In this document: one piece after another, positions 1 to 11,202 of the stretch
How the letters are laid out: each line of letters opens with the position of its first letter
How positions within the stretch are numbered: the stretch's first letter is position 1
Assembly: GCA_001599915.1 (NCBI GenBank)
Contig: BCIG01000020.1
Coordinates: forward strand, 248,001 to 312,000
Length of the DNA: 64,000 nucleotides
Source: Symbiotaphrina buchneri
Taxonomy: Eukaryota > Ascomycota > Symbiotaphrinales > Symbiotaphrinaceae
Direction of reading: 5' to 3'
The notes under the pieces: model-generated
Database searches by the model: none
What the model was told of the DNA's origin: nothing
What the model saw: the letters and a program-made list of their open reading frames with translations, nothing else
Position numbers and translations under genes: made by a program

Positions 1-985
1 TCACTGTAGAGACGTTCAGATCCGAGGGCAAGAAGGACATTGACTGCACTCTTCCGTTAATACACACGCTGCCTCTGAAATTAGAAAGTTATCTCACCAG
101 AAAACTCGGAAACGATATGCTGGACAATATCATATCCATTTTGCCCTAGGCTTATTATACCGGGCGTATCGATGATACATCCGCTTTCCTTGACGTCAAT
201 ATCATCCGCTAAACGGCCCGTAGCAGTCAAAGCTAATCGAGTCACGATGGGCTTGAACATTTTGGGGTCATCTAGAGGACTTGGTAGTCCATAATAGTAG
301 GCTAGGGGTAATTTGACTGGCACAGGATTAGGCCCGGATGTGGGACTACTGCCCCATCCTTCTTCAACATCCAACTGTGACGCGAACACCGTTGCTGTGA
401 GACTGCCTGGTATGCTCAGGACTCCCTCTGTGGAATCCAGGTTGATCACCATCGGCTGGCGACCAGCCTTCACCGCATATCCAGTCAGTAATTTGACCAA
501 ACTGGTCTTGCCCGCATTGTCTGGCCCAACCACAAGCACCCTAGGACCCTCTTTGCCATTGATAGCGGCCCGCTGGCGCATATCTTCCAAGGCGAAGTGC
601 ACGTTGGCATATGTCGCCATTGGGGTCTCCTCGGCGGTATATTCGACCAGACATTGGCCGGTCACCTCAATGCGACACCCATGCCACGTGAAGACCGCCG
701 CTTTCGTTCCGTTGAAGGTGTAAGTCTGCTGTGGGGCAAGCTCTGTGCCGAAAATCTCGGCCGTCCCGGAAAGTAACTATCGCACGCCAACGTCAGTTAT
801 ATCAAGCTGTCAATGGAGAGGAGCTGGCGACGCACTTTGACCTCAACATTGGTGCCGTAGGCCACCTCGAATCGCCATTCGGACTGCGGCTGCAGCTCCT
901 GTACGTTTGGGGCAGACGCGGCGGGGACAGCGGCGGGCGCAGCTACCTCGGAGGGCGCAGATAACCCGAGTCCAGGAAGGGACAT
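1..985 (-). CDS. clp1: Clp1-like mRNA cleavage/polyadenylation factor (3' part outside window)
   Basis: Subunit of nuclear cleavage factor IA, which couples pre-mRNA 3'-end cleavage to termination; a P-loop protein of the Clp1/Grc3 polynucleotide-kinase family. Exons read here: 985..836, 776..98 and 43..1 (continues past the edge). Introns of 59 and 54 nt have GT..AG ends, and splicing restores the conserved run VEVKLLSGTAEIFGTELA and then FSVNV. The Walker A motif GPDNAGKTSLVK is in exon 2, followed by NLDSTEG and the Walker B-like IDTPG. Start chosen at MSLPGLGL because it opens exon 1 just ahead of the conserved N-terminal beta domain. Seen: motifs and splice sites. Known: family role. The C-terminal third cannot be judged. 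Confidence 0.93.
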
Positions 986-1654
986 CTCATGTCTCTCGAG
1001 GCTACGGGATGGGCTGTGCCCTGCGACGTCTTGTGTGTGTATTGAATCCGACTTCCTTGAAAGGGTAGATGACAGGATGGCGGGCGTCGGTTCAGGAACA
1101 AGGCAAGCTCCGTTAGTCGCCCTAGTACGGTTGCGGTTAGAACACAGCAATTGAAGGGCTGAACTGTTTAAGCTCAGCCTTATGGAGGGTCCACCGCGAT
1201 TCAGGCGCATTCGCTGGTCTAAGGTGCTCTCGCGCGGGGTACTATCCCTCCTTATGGTACTCAGGGGCTAGGTTCTTGGTCGAATGTATTAAGTACGTCA
1301 AAGCGCCAAGGGCGGTCTTACAACAGAATAAAGTATGGATCAAGTGCTTGATGCTATCGGTAATCTTTTCTCCTTTTCAACGATACTCAGTTCGGCACTA
1401 TCTGCAACAGCAGCGCCTTGGAAACTGTCCCCACTCGCCACATACCATACGGTACAGAGAGGGTGGTGCAAAGAGCCACAACTTATTCCTTCCAGAACCC
1501 CTTAGCGAAAAACGAAGCCAACGCACTGTATTTGAAGGGTATTAGATCGGACTGCGAAAAGGAGATCGCAGAGGTAGAAGCGTCTACCGCGAATTAAGGC
1601 CTCCGTGTAGAGTCAAAAGCCTTACGAAATGCTGGGACTATCCAGCGTCGGGTC
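986..1654. other. Intergenic: clp1 5' flank / downstream of Bqt4-like gene
   Basis: Holds the upstream region of clp1 and the 3' flank of the next minus-strand gene. An open frame of 89 codons at 1276-1545 has no recognisable motif and is not called. No RNA gene or repeat was recognised. Confidence 0.5.
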
Positions 1655-3058
1655 CTAAAGGATGTAGGGAATGATGGCGCTGTCCAAGTCAGTGAACTAG
1701 CCCAAACTCGCCGATGTTTCACACTAACCCTATGGCCAGAGTTGCACTCAATCCGATCAGAGCTTTTGTCTTGATCTTTTCCTTCTTCAACTCCTGTTCG
1801 AGCAGACGCGCTTTCTTGGCCGGCTGTATCACAAGCAGCACCCCTTCCTCGTCGTCGTCATCAAGTTCATCCGCTTTGCGTTTCGAGCTTCTGACACCAT
1901 TGACATTGCTCTCGAGCTTCTTGGCCTCCTCGACCATTTCTTTAGCCTTCGCTATCATTTGCTCAGGGTTTTCTGGGAGCGACAGCTCTGGAGACTCCGC
2001 AGGTAAATCCATCTTGACATTGGTGTGCGTAGTCTCGACGTCGCCATTAGTCTCGACGGTCGATTCCACTTCAAGTTTCGCACTGTCGCCGTCAGCTTCA
2101 GAACCAGCCTTTTCTGCTGCTTGGCCCAGCGCCGCTTGAAGACTCGCGCTAGCGGCCTTCGCATGGGCAGTGTCAGCAGCCTTTGTCGTGCGTGACTTGC
2201 GTGGGGAAGCAGCTTTCTTTGCCGAGATTGCTGCTTTGCCAGGAGAGCTCGATCTTGGCCGTCCGCGGCCTCTTCCAGGAGTACCTGTAGCTGGAAGAGG
2301 CAAATGTGGGACATTGTCAGGAAGTATGAACTTTGGAGGTGGCGAAATCTCCTTCTTCGGAGCGGCGGAGCCTGGACTGATCGGCGTCGGGTCGAGCAAA
2401 GCCTTGACCCATGGCACGATATTATACTCTTCCGCGAGTTTGAGCGCTTTGTAACAGTTAGATACCTAGCCCCTATTGCTCCATGGTTTCACATCGCTTA
2501 CCGAAAAGAGGGGGTATCCAGATATTTCCCGCGATTTCGTCATCGCTTGTAGTTGGCAGACCCTTCAGATACTGTCTCTCCGCCTCCTCGTCCGCATGAC
2601 GCGCCCAAGGGAAAGCTGCCTTGAACATCCCGGTAGCGCTGACGAATCCATCCGAGCTCCGTCGCTGTGCAAATTAGCCGATCCACCCACAGTAAATTGA
2701 TGAGATCGCCGCACCATCAGGAAATATGACTCTGGAGGAGGATTGCCAGATACAGGTGGAAACAACTCCGAGCCCTGGAGGTCCTTTGGCAGCGGGGCTC
2801 TGAGATGCGCATAGTCGAAGACACCGAGATGCTCAGGTTTTGTAGCATTCGATGTGCCCACCTGCCCGGGCCTCACAGACAAATCAGTCTGGCCCAACCG
2901 CCGTCTTTCAAGCAGTTCCTCGTCTATATCGCGCGCCATCGGTCAGCACCAGCATGCAATCAGGTCCGACGTTCGCGCAAGACAATCTTACGTGGTGGAG
3001 TGTTCTCAGGCGACAGGAGATCATTGAATCTTTTCGGTAGAGACCTCCCAGGCGCCAT
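1655..3058 (-). CDS. Bqt4-like KilA-N/APSES-fold protein with C-terminal membrane anchor
   Basis: Five exons: 3058..2992, 2923..2715, 2664..2502, 2446..1729 and 1679..1655, giving 393 residues. The N-terminal half carries a KilA-N/APSES-type fold (run [16 protein letters not shown], then [19 protein letters not shown], then [16 protein letters not shown]). The middle is low-complexity with SPGK/AT-hook-like GRGRGRPR, and a basic [18 protein letters not shown] stretch precedes a hydrophobic tail. The last exon is only 25 nt and is needed to finish that tail (..[15 protein letters not shown]). This layout matches fission yeast Bqt4, an inner-nuclear-membrane protein that tethers telomeres, more than the soluble APSES regulators. 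Function in this fungus is inferred. An alternative is an APSES-type regulator with an unusual tail. Confidence 0.8.
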
Positions 3059-4071
3059 GGCGAATCTCGAGGCAATATTTAGGGTAGACAATTTGATAGG
3101 ACTGTGCGACCGCTGGCGACGGACTGCGAAAACGGATACGGGGTATATGCGCCGACTCTACACGTCACCTGTCACGCATTGGGCGTTAGCATTTAGAGTC
3201 GTCAACTGAGCAGCTGGATGCCAGATCAAAATAGATTATAGCCAATTACCTGTAGTACTGCAGATAAGATATGGGTCGACGGCAGAGCGCAGCAAAGCTC
3301 TTCGGAGATAGACTGGTAGGGGAAGCTCAAGCGTCAAGAGTCGTTGACGGAGGGAAGGGCAGCGTGACTTTAAGCTCCCCGGTGTGTCTTCTCGGTTATA
3401 ACGTGCATGGAGGTTGCGCTCGGCACGCTGAGGAAATGTGAGCGGCTGGGCTCCCATTGTCACTACCACTTACTGGTTTTCAGGCTAGGCTAAGAGCAGC
3501 CCAAAGGTTCCTCAGATAAGCTACCTAGATCTGTTGGCAATATTATTGGCCTCTTCCAGCTCCTTTGAAAGGGTACGAATAAGGTAAGGTACTTTTACTC
3601 CGCACCCTGTCGCATCCCGTAAGAGGGTACCTTACAACACGACGCATGACGATACATACACGGTGTAATTCGGGACGTTTACAGTAAGACTTTACCATGG
3701 GGGCATGACAACTGGAAGCTTCAGGCTGATAAGATAAGGTGCGCTCTATTCCAGTGGCTCCCTCTAAAACTGGTATACGTAGCATAGCAGAAAGGGCGAG
3801 AACACAGTACGAAGTAGTGATAGTGAGGAAGGAATCAATCTTCCTGCATCACAGCTTGCACTCTCCATTATTGGCAGTTGTTTGACACCCAATAAGAATG
3901 GAGCTGGAACTGGCGGTGAAGCCAAGCGTCAGGGGTCCTCGGGAGTGGAGGTGCCCCACCACAACAAACCGTCTCACACAGATCATCCGAACCCAAAATC
4001 CTCTGTTACATCCAAATAAGTTAAAAAAATCAGTTCCATTGTCTTTGACTCGGCTTGGTCAGACATCAGAC
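3059..4071. other. Intergenic: divergent promoters of Bqt4-like gene and rdi1
   Basis: About 1 kb between two divergent starts. It contains GGTACC-type motifs (around 3571-3635), CCAAT boxes (near 3888 and, inverted, near 3868) and an A-rich stretch just before the rdi1 start. A TGATAAGATAAGG double GATA lies near 3727. No gene was recognised; antisense frames lack family motifs. Confidence 0.5.
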
Positions 4072-4859
4072 ATGGCAACCCCCGCGGATGACGAATTGGC
4101 TCCATCCAGGACCGAGGGGTTCAAGGTGGGGGAGAAGAAGACAATCAATGAGTACCAACAGCTAGGTACGCAAAGCATCTCAACACTGTTCCTTCGTATA
4201 ATTACAACATCAGACTTTGCTGTACTGGTCGATACTTGCCACCGGAGAATTACTAAATGAAGACCAGAATGACGAATCGCTCCGCCGCTGGAAAGAATCA
4301 CTTGGGCTTGGGAGCGGCCAAACCATCTCAGACCCCTCTGATCCACGCACAGTCATCATCCTGGCACTGGCTCTGGAAGTGGAGGATAGACCAGATATAG
4401 TGGTGGATTTAACAACACCTGGAGCACTGGAGAGTCTCAAATCGAAGCCTTTCACTGTCAAAGAGGGAGCCAGATTCAGGATGAAGGCGACCTTCAAAGT
4501 GCAACATGAGGTCTTATCAGGCCTGAAGTACTTACAGGTCGTCAAGCGAAAGGGCATTCGTGTCTCAAAGTATGAGGAGATGATAGTAAGGCGAAATGTA
4601 TGTTTATATATGCGATGCTGACGTTCGAAGGGCTCGTACCCTCCCAACACCACGGACAAGCCTACATATGAAAAGAAATGCAAGAACCCTTCCTATCGGA
4701 CATTCTCTGATTGCTAATGAGGATCTAGTCGCACCGGAAGAAGCACCATCGGGGATGATAGCAAGAGGGCATTATGATGCAGTTTCCAAATTTATTGATG
4801 ATGACGATGTGACGCACCTTAAATTCGAATGGAGCTTCGATATTACAAAGACTTGGTAA
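4072..4859 (+). CDS. rdi1: Rho GDP-dissociation inhibitor
   Basis: Cytosolic chaperone that extracts prenylated Rho/Cdc42 GTPases from membranes and holds them GDP-bound. Exons 4072..4165, 4263..4585, 4631..4679 and 4729..4859 give 198 residues, normal for the family. Recognisable blocks: the N-terminal arm ending YQQLDQNDESLRRWKESLGL, then LALEVEDRPDIVVDL, the beta-sandwich run LKYLQVVKRKGIRVSKYEEMIGSY, and the C-terminal HLKFEWSFDITKTW. The third intron (4680-4728) needs a GC donor (T|GCAAGA..CTAG|TC); no GT alternative keeps KKFAPEEAPSGM in frame. A 49-nt third exon is also unusually small. Start: first ATG giving the conserved arm. Confidence 0.94.
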
Positions 4860-5038
4860 CCGGCCTCGCCAGTTGCTTTTACGGAAGACACGATGTTGCA
4901 TAACGGGCGCCTGGACGACTTCTCACATGATACAATTCTTTGCGGCTAAATACAAAGCGACCTTGAGACAGAGCATAGGTCTACCCATCGCACCAATCTG
5001 CTATAGGCACGCCGTCCAAAAAATGCTTCCATAGCCTT
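4860..5038. other. Convergent 3' flanks of rdi1 and ppg1
   Basis: Short spacer between two genes ending toward each other; presumably holds both 3' UTRs. Nothing else seen. Confidence 0.5.
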
Positions 5039-6116
5039 TTACAAGAAATATTCTACCACCACGCCTTGTCCGTCCTTGCCCTGCTGCTGCTGCTCCCCAC
5101 GATGAAGGTCATTTTCGGGTGCAGCGTCGAAGACATTGAAGAACCTCTCCCCTGTATCGCTGACCTCGAGTACGCTGGCCATGTTTCCGCATCTATAGCA
5201 GTAGTTCGGAGCGCTCCAGACCGTGCTCAATCGGTCATCATACAATACCTGATACCCTTCTTGGCAGAGCTGATGCGCCCTGAGGATGTGCGACATTGAA
5301 TTGAACTCTAGGAATTTCTTGACGACTTGTGCCCCAAAGGTATAACCCGCACCTCTAGGAGACAAAGAAAACTCGTCACGTTCGGGATCTGGATCTGACC
5401 ACACCAAGTCGGCCATTGGGCCTTCATGTGGAATTTCACGGAACCGGTCGATGATTTTGATCTGGTCGATGGAGTGGATGGAGGGCGAGAGGCCTAGCAA
5501 TGTGAGCATGCCGATATAATTATAGCAGTTAAAGGACGTACCCCCATGGACACAGAAAATCTGGTCATTGATGACAACACTTAGAGTAAGAAAGTCAAAC
5601 ATATCAGTGAAGTAATGCCAGACATTAGCATTGCCATATTTTCGTGAGCATTCGGTGTAGAATCCGTAAGACTGAGTGACACCACGGGATTCATGATTGC
5701 CTCTGATCAGGTGCACGCGATGTGGGTATCGAAGTTTCAGACAGACAAGCAAAGAAATAGTCTCGACGCTGAACAGTCCACGGTCGACGTAATCCCCTAA
5801 AGGCACAGGGTCAGAATAGAGGACAGACGGACAGTACACCGAGAATGCCCATACCAAGAAAGAGATAATTAGTGTCTGGACAGAATCCGCCAATTTTAAA
5901 GATTTCTATCATATCAAAGAACTGCCCGTGGATGTCTCCAACGACGGTGACGGGAGCTGCAATATGGACGACATTGCTCTCTTTCATCAACAGTTCTTTA
6001 GTCTTTGCACATATTGCGTCGATCACTGACTCCGCAAGGAGTTCCTTCTTATAGAGACGTTCAATGCACTCGTCCAGATCGACGCTCGCTGCAGACAAGC
6101 TGTCAGTGAAGGGCAT
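5039..6116 (-). CDS. ppg1: Ser/Thr protein phosphatase catalytic subunit, Ppg1-type (PP2A-like)
   Basis: Metal-dependent PPP-family phosphatase. Exons 6116..5855, 5796..5542 and 5493..5039 give 323 residues. All catalytic blocks are present in order: GDIHG, GDYVDRG (rebuilt across intron 1), RGNHESR, HGG plus LSPSI (rebuilt across intron 2), and WSDPD. The tail ends EYFL, matching the PP2A/PP4/Ppg C-terminal YFL signature used for carboxymethylation and regulator binding. The N-terminus ([19 protein letters not shown]) resembles Ppg1 more than PP2A or PP4, so Ppg1 is preferred. Intron 2 (48 nt) is a multiple of three and stop-free, so retention would insert residues into the HGG-LSP active-site loop. 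The exact start is uncertain because a short upstream exon is possible. Confidence 0.9.
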
Positions 6117-7217
6117 TGCGCATTGTTCTGCTGATGGACAACGAACCAGGAAGGCCAGGCATGATGTCCGCTCCAGATAATCTTGTCCTATCTTAGGACG
6201 ATTGACCAGCCGCCCCTGCAGCTTGACAGAAGCCCCAGAAAGCTATTCGGTGGCTGATTCCGCTCTGTGTTCTTTCGGCGGTGGCATTCATCCTCGTTCA
6301 TGCCATAAAGCATCGAGTGTGTCGTCGGGTGGCAGAGCGTCAGCAGTGGTTCGCATGCTAGCAGCAAAGCAGAGGGCGAGATGCCATCAGCAGCGGAGAT
6401 TTTCAGGCTCGATTCCGGAAATGTTGACTGCCCTGATGCAGGTGATATATTCGTACGAAGTGCTTCCGGGCGGCGGCGGCGAGTCCTTTCTGGGGCGCGG
6501 GAACCGGTACGAGATCCTTGCAAGAGGTGGCTTAGTCAATATTTCCAGGGTCTAACTCGTACCTAAAATGGTAGGTTGAGGGTCCCCGCCGGCCAATAAT
6601 GATCAGTCACCGAAGCTCCAAACTTTCAAGCTTTCCAGGGAGGAATTAGTTGACTAGTTCACCACGCATTTAACCTTTAGCTCTGCGCAGTGCTGCTGTC
6701 TGTGGGTGCAGTCGTCTCGTAGCTCGTGGACAATTGATCTGGCTTTGTCTCTCGTTCCTGCTTCATGTTTTTACTGTGACTTTGCTCTCATTTGTCGCAT
6801 CTTGCAACGCGTTCCTTGTTGACCAAAGTCCGTTCAGCTGTGATTGCCATTGCCGAGAATTAGCTTTCTTAAGTCGATTGATCCGTCTGCTGATGTTGGC
6901 TTACATCAAACCGGAATCCCCCTAACACGCGTCTATGAAAGATTGCTGTATCGAAGCCTCGGGGTTTCCAGGTCTATTGAAGGACTGCATTGGTCTTGCA
7001 GGATCTTTCCATCACTCGACTTGGGTATGAAGTAACGGCTGAAATTCCCGAGAAGCCTCAACTTCATGCAACTTGCTGGCTGGATGTCTAGCCCCGCCCA
7101 ACGTTCATCTTTGCTCTTCCCCAATACTCGCTTGTTATACCCTCACGTCTTGTCGCTCACCACCTGAGGTCCTTGCCGCAGTCTATTCCCTGTTAAGCTC
7201 AGCTTTGGGTGGCTTCC
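6117..7217. other. Intergenic: divergent ppg1 / zinc-knuckle gene promoters
   Basis: About 1.1 kb of unique sequence between divergent genes. Pyrimidine-rich stretches near 6740-6780 suit a 5' leader for the plus-strand gene. Several frames of 60-117 codons overlap each other on both strands and show no motif. No RNA gene was recognised. Confidence 0.45.
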
Positions 7218-9455
7218 ATGTATGCCAACGGGATCAACTTCGGTAGGGGACCAGCCCCAGGTGGTTACAGTTACGGACAGCAGTCATATCAACATCCAAA
7301 TGGTCCAGGGATCGCACATCCAGGGCAACCAAACGGTTACCATGCACCGAACCAGTATCAAGGGCATGTGCCTCAGGGGGGTCAGACATGTTACAATTGC
7401 GGCGCCCACGACCACTGGGCGCAGTTCTGTCCCGAGCCACGGCGTGCTGTTCCAGCGTTAGTGTCGCAGAATCCAGTTCATGATCTTTTCTGACGGCATT
7501 TAGTGGTATGTCGAATCAAGTGATGGACCATCGACCAGCGAAACGTCACAAACCCAACGGCCCGATAATTACACGGTATCCTCCACCACCAGGCTACGGG
7601 CAGCAAGGATCCTTCAGTACGCATGGTGCTCATCAACACGCGCAATCACAATATCCCCAACGCCATCACTCCTATCCTCCTCCTAACCCTGTTCCGGCCC
7701 AATCTCACACTCAGTCATGGCAAGCTCCGCAATATGGTCAATGGAAGCCTTCGTATCAGCAAGGATACCAATACAACCAATGTGGCCCTCAGCCTCCATC
7801 TACACCAGTCACTCCGTATGGACCAAATTATCCAAGCCCTGTATCTGCCGGGCCATATCAACAGCAGCCAGGCTTCCCAGTCCAGCCCAATCAATATCCG
7901 ATACCTCAGCAACAAGAATACCATCATCTTGCCAGGCCTAGCTCGCGGGCTCAATCTATAACCTTCGACTCCCCGGGCCAAGACTTCCCCCAGCATCGAC
8001 GCAGTGGATCAGCACAAAGTGTCTACGATCTCAACGTTATCCGTCGGTCTTCAGAGACAGTGACTCCTTTCGGCGCTTCAACTCCTGTGGGTACATTTGC
8101 GGGCAGTCCCGAGACATCTCAAGCTCAAACCAATCTTGGACCAACGGGTAAGCATATTCGAATGTTGTTTTGCGTCAGTCACTGACAGGGTTAGTGTGGT
8201 ATCCAGCAAAACGGGTCGCTAAAGCTTTACCTTCTACTTTCGCTGTTGCAGAAGCCTTAGATTTGCTCGAATCTCCTTCTGCTGAACGGGAAGAATCGGT
8301 CTCCAAGTATTTTCGCAAAGACAATATCAATACGGTATTGCTAAGCGTCAGGGAGACTGATGATTGGCATGACCTACAGCATGACCCTATTTTCCTGGTC
8401 ATACCAGATGACTGCGAGCTCATACCCCTTGATGATCTGCTATGCCGGCGCCGTCACCGCCAAGGTGGCGAGGACTACATGGAATTGTCCGAGCCAGAAG
8501 ACGATGAAGAGGGCGAAATACCTGCGAAACACCAAGGAAGCCGTCCGGGTTCTGGAGACCAAGAGGAGGATAAAGGGTGGAGCGTTAGTGACAACCTTGG
8601 AGAAGCACTAACCTCGAAGGTCCAGGACGAGCCAGATAAGGAGCCTGTTGCGGAGCCGGTGGATATGTCCGAAATGGAAGAGGTCTACCGAATGGAAGAA
8701 ACTACCGAGGAGAAGCTGGCACGCCTCGGTGTTACCGGGCGACCGAAACCAGTCAAGGCACCATCCTTTCGCCATGCAGGGCCTGCAACATCGCAGCCTC
8801 CCGACGACACCAGCGATCAGCAGCCTTCACGTCCTGAGTCAACTTCCTCTAGGTATTGATTCTCTCTCTGGTTCTGATTTTTCATCTGCTAATGGTCTAG
8901 GGAAAATCATTCTCCGCACCTGCATGAACAATCCACCACCAATTATGCTCCCCACCAGACGAGACAGACCCAAGGCCACCAAACTACCGTACGACAGGAC
9001 TATGGCAACAGCGGGCCGCGACAGCAGCACGGCAAAGCCCATGCCAATTCTTACCCCGGAGTGCTTGGGCATCATGCCAGTGGTTATCAGCTAACCGCCT
9101 CCTCTCTGCATCCACCTCCGCCTCCTCCACCAATGTTCCCACCTCCTGGTCCTCACGCTGAACGGAATGCACGGCCAATTGAATCCCCGGCCGAAGATAG
9201 AGGTGGCGAAAAGCACTCAGATTCTCCCTTCCCGTCTAGTAGAGGCCAAGTCGAGCCTTCCATCCCCGCAAACGGAGTTATGACGAGCAACAAGCTTCGG
9301 GTGAAGGAGACAGGAGTCCGACAGAGGAAACGGGACTTGACAAACCAAAACTGAAGAAGCGCCATTCTGGTGTCGCAGATGCCTACAGGTAACGCTGATC
9401 CCGTCAGAAACGGACTGCACAAAGCTGACCTACAACCGGTAGCCGCCGATGGTAA
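7218..9455 (+). CDS. CCHC zinc-knuckle protein with proline/glutamine-rich body
   Basis: Proposed exons 7218..7456, 7504..8147, 8195..8852, 8901..9233, 9278..9388 and 9443..9455 (665 residues). One zinc knuckle sits near residue 62 (CYNCGAHDHWAQFC, C-x2-C-x4-H-x4-C), typical of nucleic-acid-binding proteins. A Q/P/Y-rich region follows, then a globular acidic block (WYPAKRVAKALPSTFAVAEALDLLES) and an acidic linker ending KLARLGVTGRPKP. The last exon is 13 nt and encodes only the ending SRRW. The join near 9230-9280 is weak: the frame must change, and the only intron that fits (9234..9277, donor GTCTAG) is poor. The intron-2 acceptor may be 8188 or 8194. Function unknown; an RNA-related role is a guess from the knuckle. 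Confidence 0.72.
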
Positions 9456-10362
9456 GCATAGCGTATTCCACCTTTTACCGAGGACGGCGAAACATGGCCG
9501 TTCCATGCCCTGCGATGAATACCCTTCTATTGTCATCTGCTTTACTGTATGGTAGGCTATGGCATGAGCCAAAAGTCTCATTTGCATTGACCATTGGGTT
9601 TACTCTCTCACACAATGTTCCAAATATTTCGAGCATGGTTCTAACAGCTTTCCAAATACCCCTGGAATATGATCTGTGAAGTGCCTCATGCTTGCTTTCG
9701 AATTTCTTTAGCCTGCCTGTTCAATACCGTAGTCCTTCAGAAGGCCATGCCACTTCTCAGCGACGCACGCGTCAGAACACTCCAGAGTGAGACTTCCTCC
9801 TGCGTATCCATGTCTTTTGCATGCCTTCCTAATACGCGCTGGGCCATTTCATCTTGTTTCCTCTTGCCCTCAAGGCATTATCACCAGTCATCACTTTCTT
9901 TACACAACCACGCCACTTCTCCCCGTTCTGCGTATGTACGCCAGATGAGGTCTTCCTACGGACGCCGAGCTGGGGATTCTGATCAACACTATGGACTGAC
10001 TGCCCTATCATGGGACAATTGCCGAAAACCAGGTCCTAAGGTACACTTAGCGCCGATAGACATCGGCGATTTGAAGCATCGCTAGGAGTGCAACTTATAG
10101 ATGTCGGCGCTGCGAGGGAACGCTCTGGCTAATTCTCACTCGCAATGAACAGCTCTGCGAAACATCTTCAGATAGTTGCCTTGATCAAGCTAACCACAAA
10201 CAGGTGTGTCGCAGCACTATACTGACGATGTCCGCCTTACCAGAACCCGCATTGCGGGCTTGCAGAATGAGTACCATGTCTTGTCAGATGTTAGATGTCC
10301 ATTCTAACCCTGATGTAAGGGTGCAAGGAGTCGATATAGTTCTAGCAGAAAATATGTCGCGA
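9456..10362. other. Convergent intergenic region without a recognised gene
   Basis: About 0.9 kb between the 3' ends of the zinc-knuckle and NECAP-like genes, longer than either 3' UTR should need. An open frame of 138 codons at 9669-10085 shows no domain and a composition unlike the neighbouring genes. Nothing else identified. Confidence 0.4.
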
Positions 10363-11202
10363 CTACTGGAATTCTCCAAATTCCCCATCATCGAAGCCTA
10401 GATCAGCATCGGACTTTGCTTGGCCTGCGTCATGTTGTGACCCCTGTTTTTGCTGGGATTTCACGTATGCTGCACTTGGCGGAGGAGATAGAAAAGGCAT
10501 TGCCGCCCCTCCACCGGTTGGCGTAGTTGAAGGGGGTGAAGCAATGGAGAAGATGGTAGTGGCATCGCTGCGAGCTGTCGTAGAGGGCCGGTTGTCATCC
10601 TTCTGTCTTCTTCCTCTGCCGCCAAGATTGATGGTAATGGTCTCGCCTTCTTTAAGGCTGAAGTCCTTTTGCTGCTCCGCGGTCTTTGGTGCAGTCTTTC
10701 CTCCAGCCTTTTTTGAAGCAGCAGCACCTGTTGTAGCTTCATCCAAGCCCTGAACCTTCCTTACCTCCTGCAAGGTGACACTGAAGTCGAAAGCCTCGCT
10801 TCTCTCTTCGAATCCGATGCCTAGAATAGCCTTACGACCCCCTTCCCCTTGCACTCTGATGGCGAAGAAGCGAGAACTATCCAGGACCTGTTCTACGACG
10901 GTAGGGCTGGTGTAAGGAGCGGCGGCGAACAGCTGTCCCGTCGCCGGGTCTTCCAGCAGAATATCCGATTTCACCGTCTCACTCTCTGTTTTTGGGTCCG
11001 GGATAGCAGTCTCCAGAATGCGCAGCCGGGCGGTGAAGATCTGGCGCGCATTGTTGTTTTCGGTCCAGGAGGCGGCGACGTACCCTTTCGTGGACGTCAA
11101 GGGCGGGATGTTGTAGACGTGAACCTTGGCTGCGATGAACAGCACTCGCTGAATGGCATCGGGCGGTAGCGGCTTGTTGGTGGCCGGGTCTATTGACTCC
11201 AT
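10363..11202 (-). CDS. NECAP-like endocytic adaptor-associated protein
   Basis: Single-exon gene of 279 residues. The N-terminal ~165 residues match the NECAP PH-like fold: IQRVLFIAAKVHVYNIPP, then KGYVAASW, RLRILETA, SSRFFAIRVQ and the hallmark AILGIGFEERSEAFDFSVTLQE. A lysine-rich linker, the run FSLKEGETITINLGG, and a disordered S/P-rich tail ending GFDDGEFGEF follow; acidic-aromatic endings of this kind bind adaptin ears. Known family role: accessory factor of AP-2/AP-1 clathrin coats. Start chosen at MESIDPATNK, the Met closest to the conserved domain; a longer frame upstream has a non-conserved basic stretch. Confidence 0.9.
   Translation of the reverse strand: MESIDPATNKPLPPDAIQRVLFIAAKVHVYNIPPLTSTKGYVAASWTENNNARQIFTARLRILETAIPDPKTESETVKSDILLEDPATGQLFAAAPYTSPTVVEQVLDSSRFFAIRVQGEGGRKAILGIGFEERSEAFDFSVTLQEVRKVQGLDEATTGAAASKKAGGKTAPKTAEQQKDFSLKEGETITINLGGRGRRQKDDNRPSTTARSDATTIFSIASPPSTTPTGGGAAMPFLSPPPSAAYVKSQQKQGSQHDAGQAKSDADLGFDDGEFGEFQ

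Noticed and set aside
313-723. Plus-strand frame antisense to clp1
   Set aside because: Lies entirely within well-supported clp1 exons and their intron.
9669-10085. 138-codon frame between two convergent genes
   Set aside because: No domain, no splice support, composition unlike neighbouring genes.
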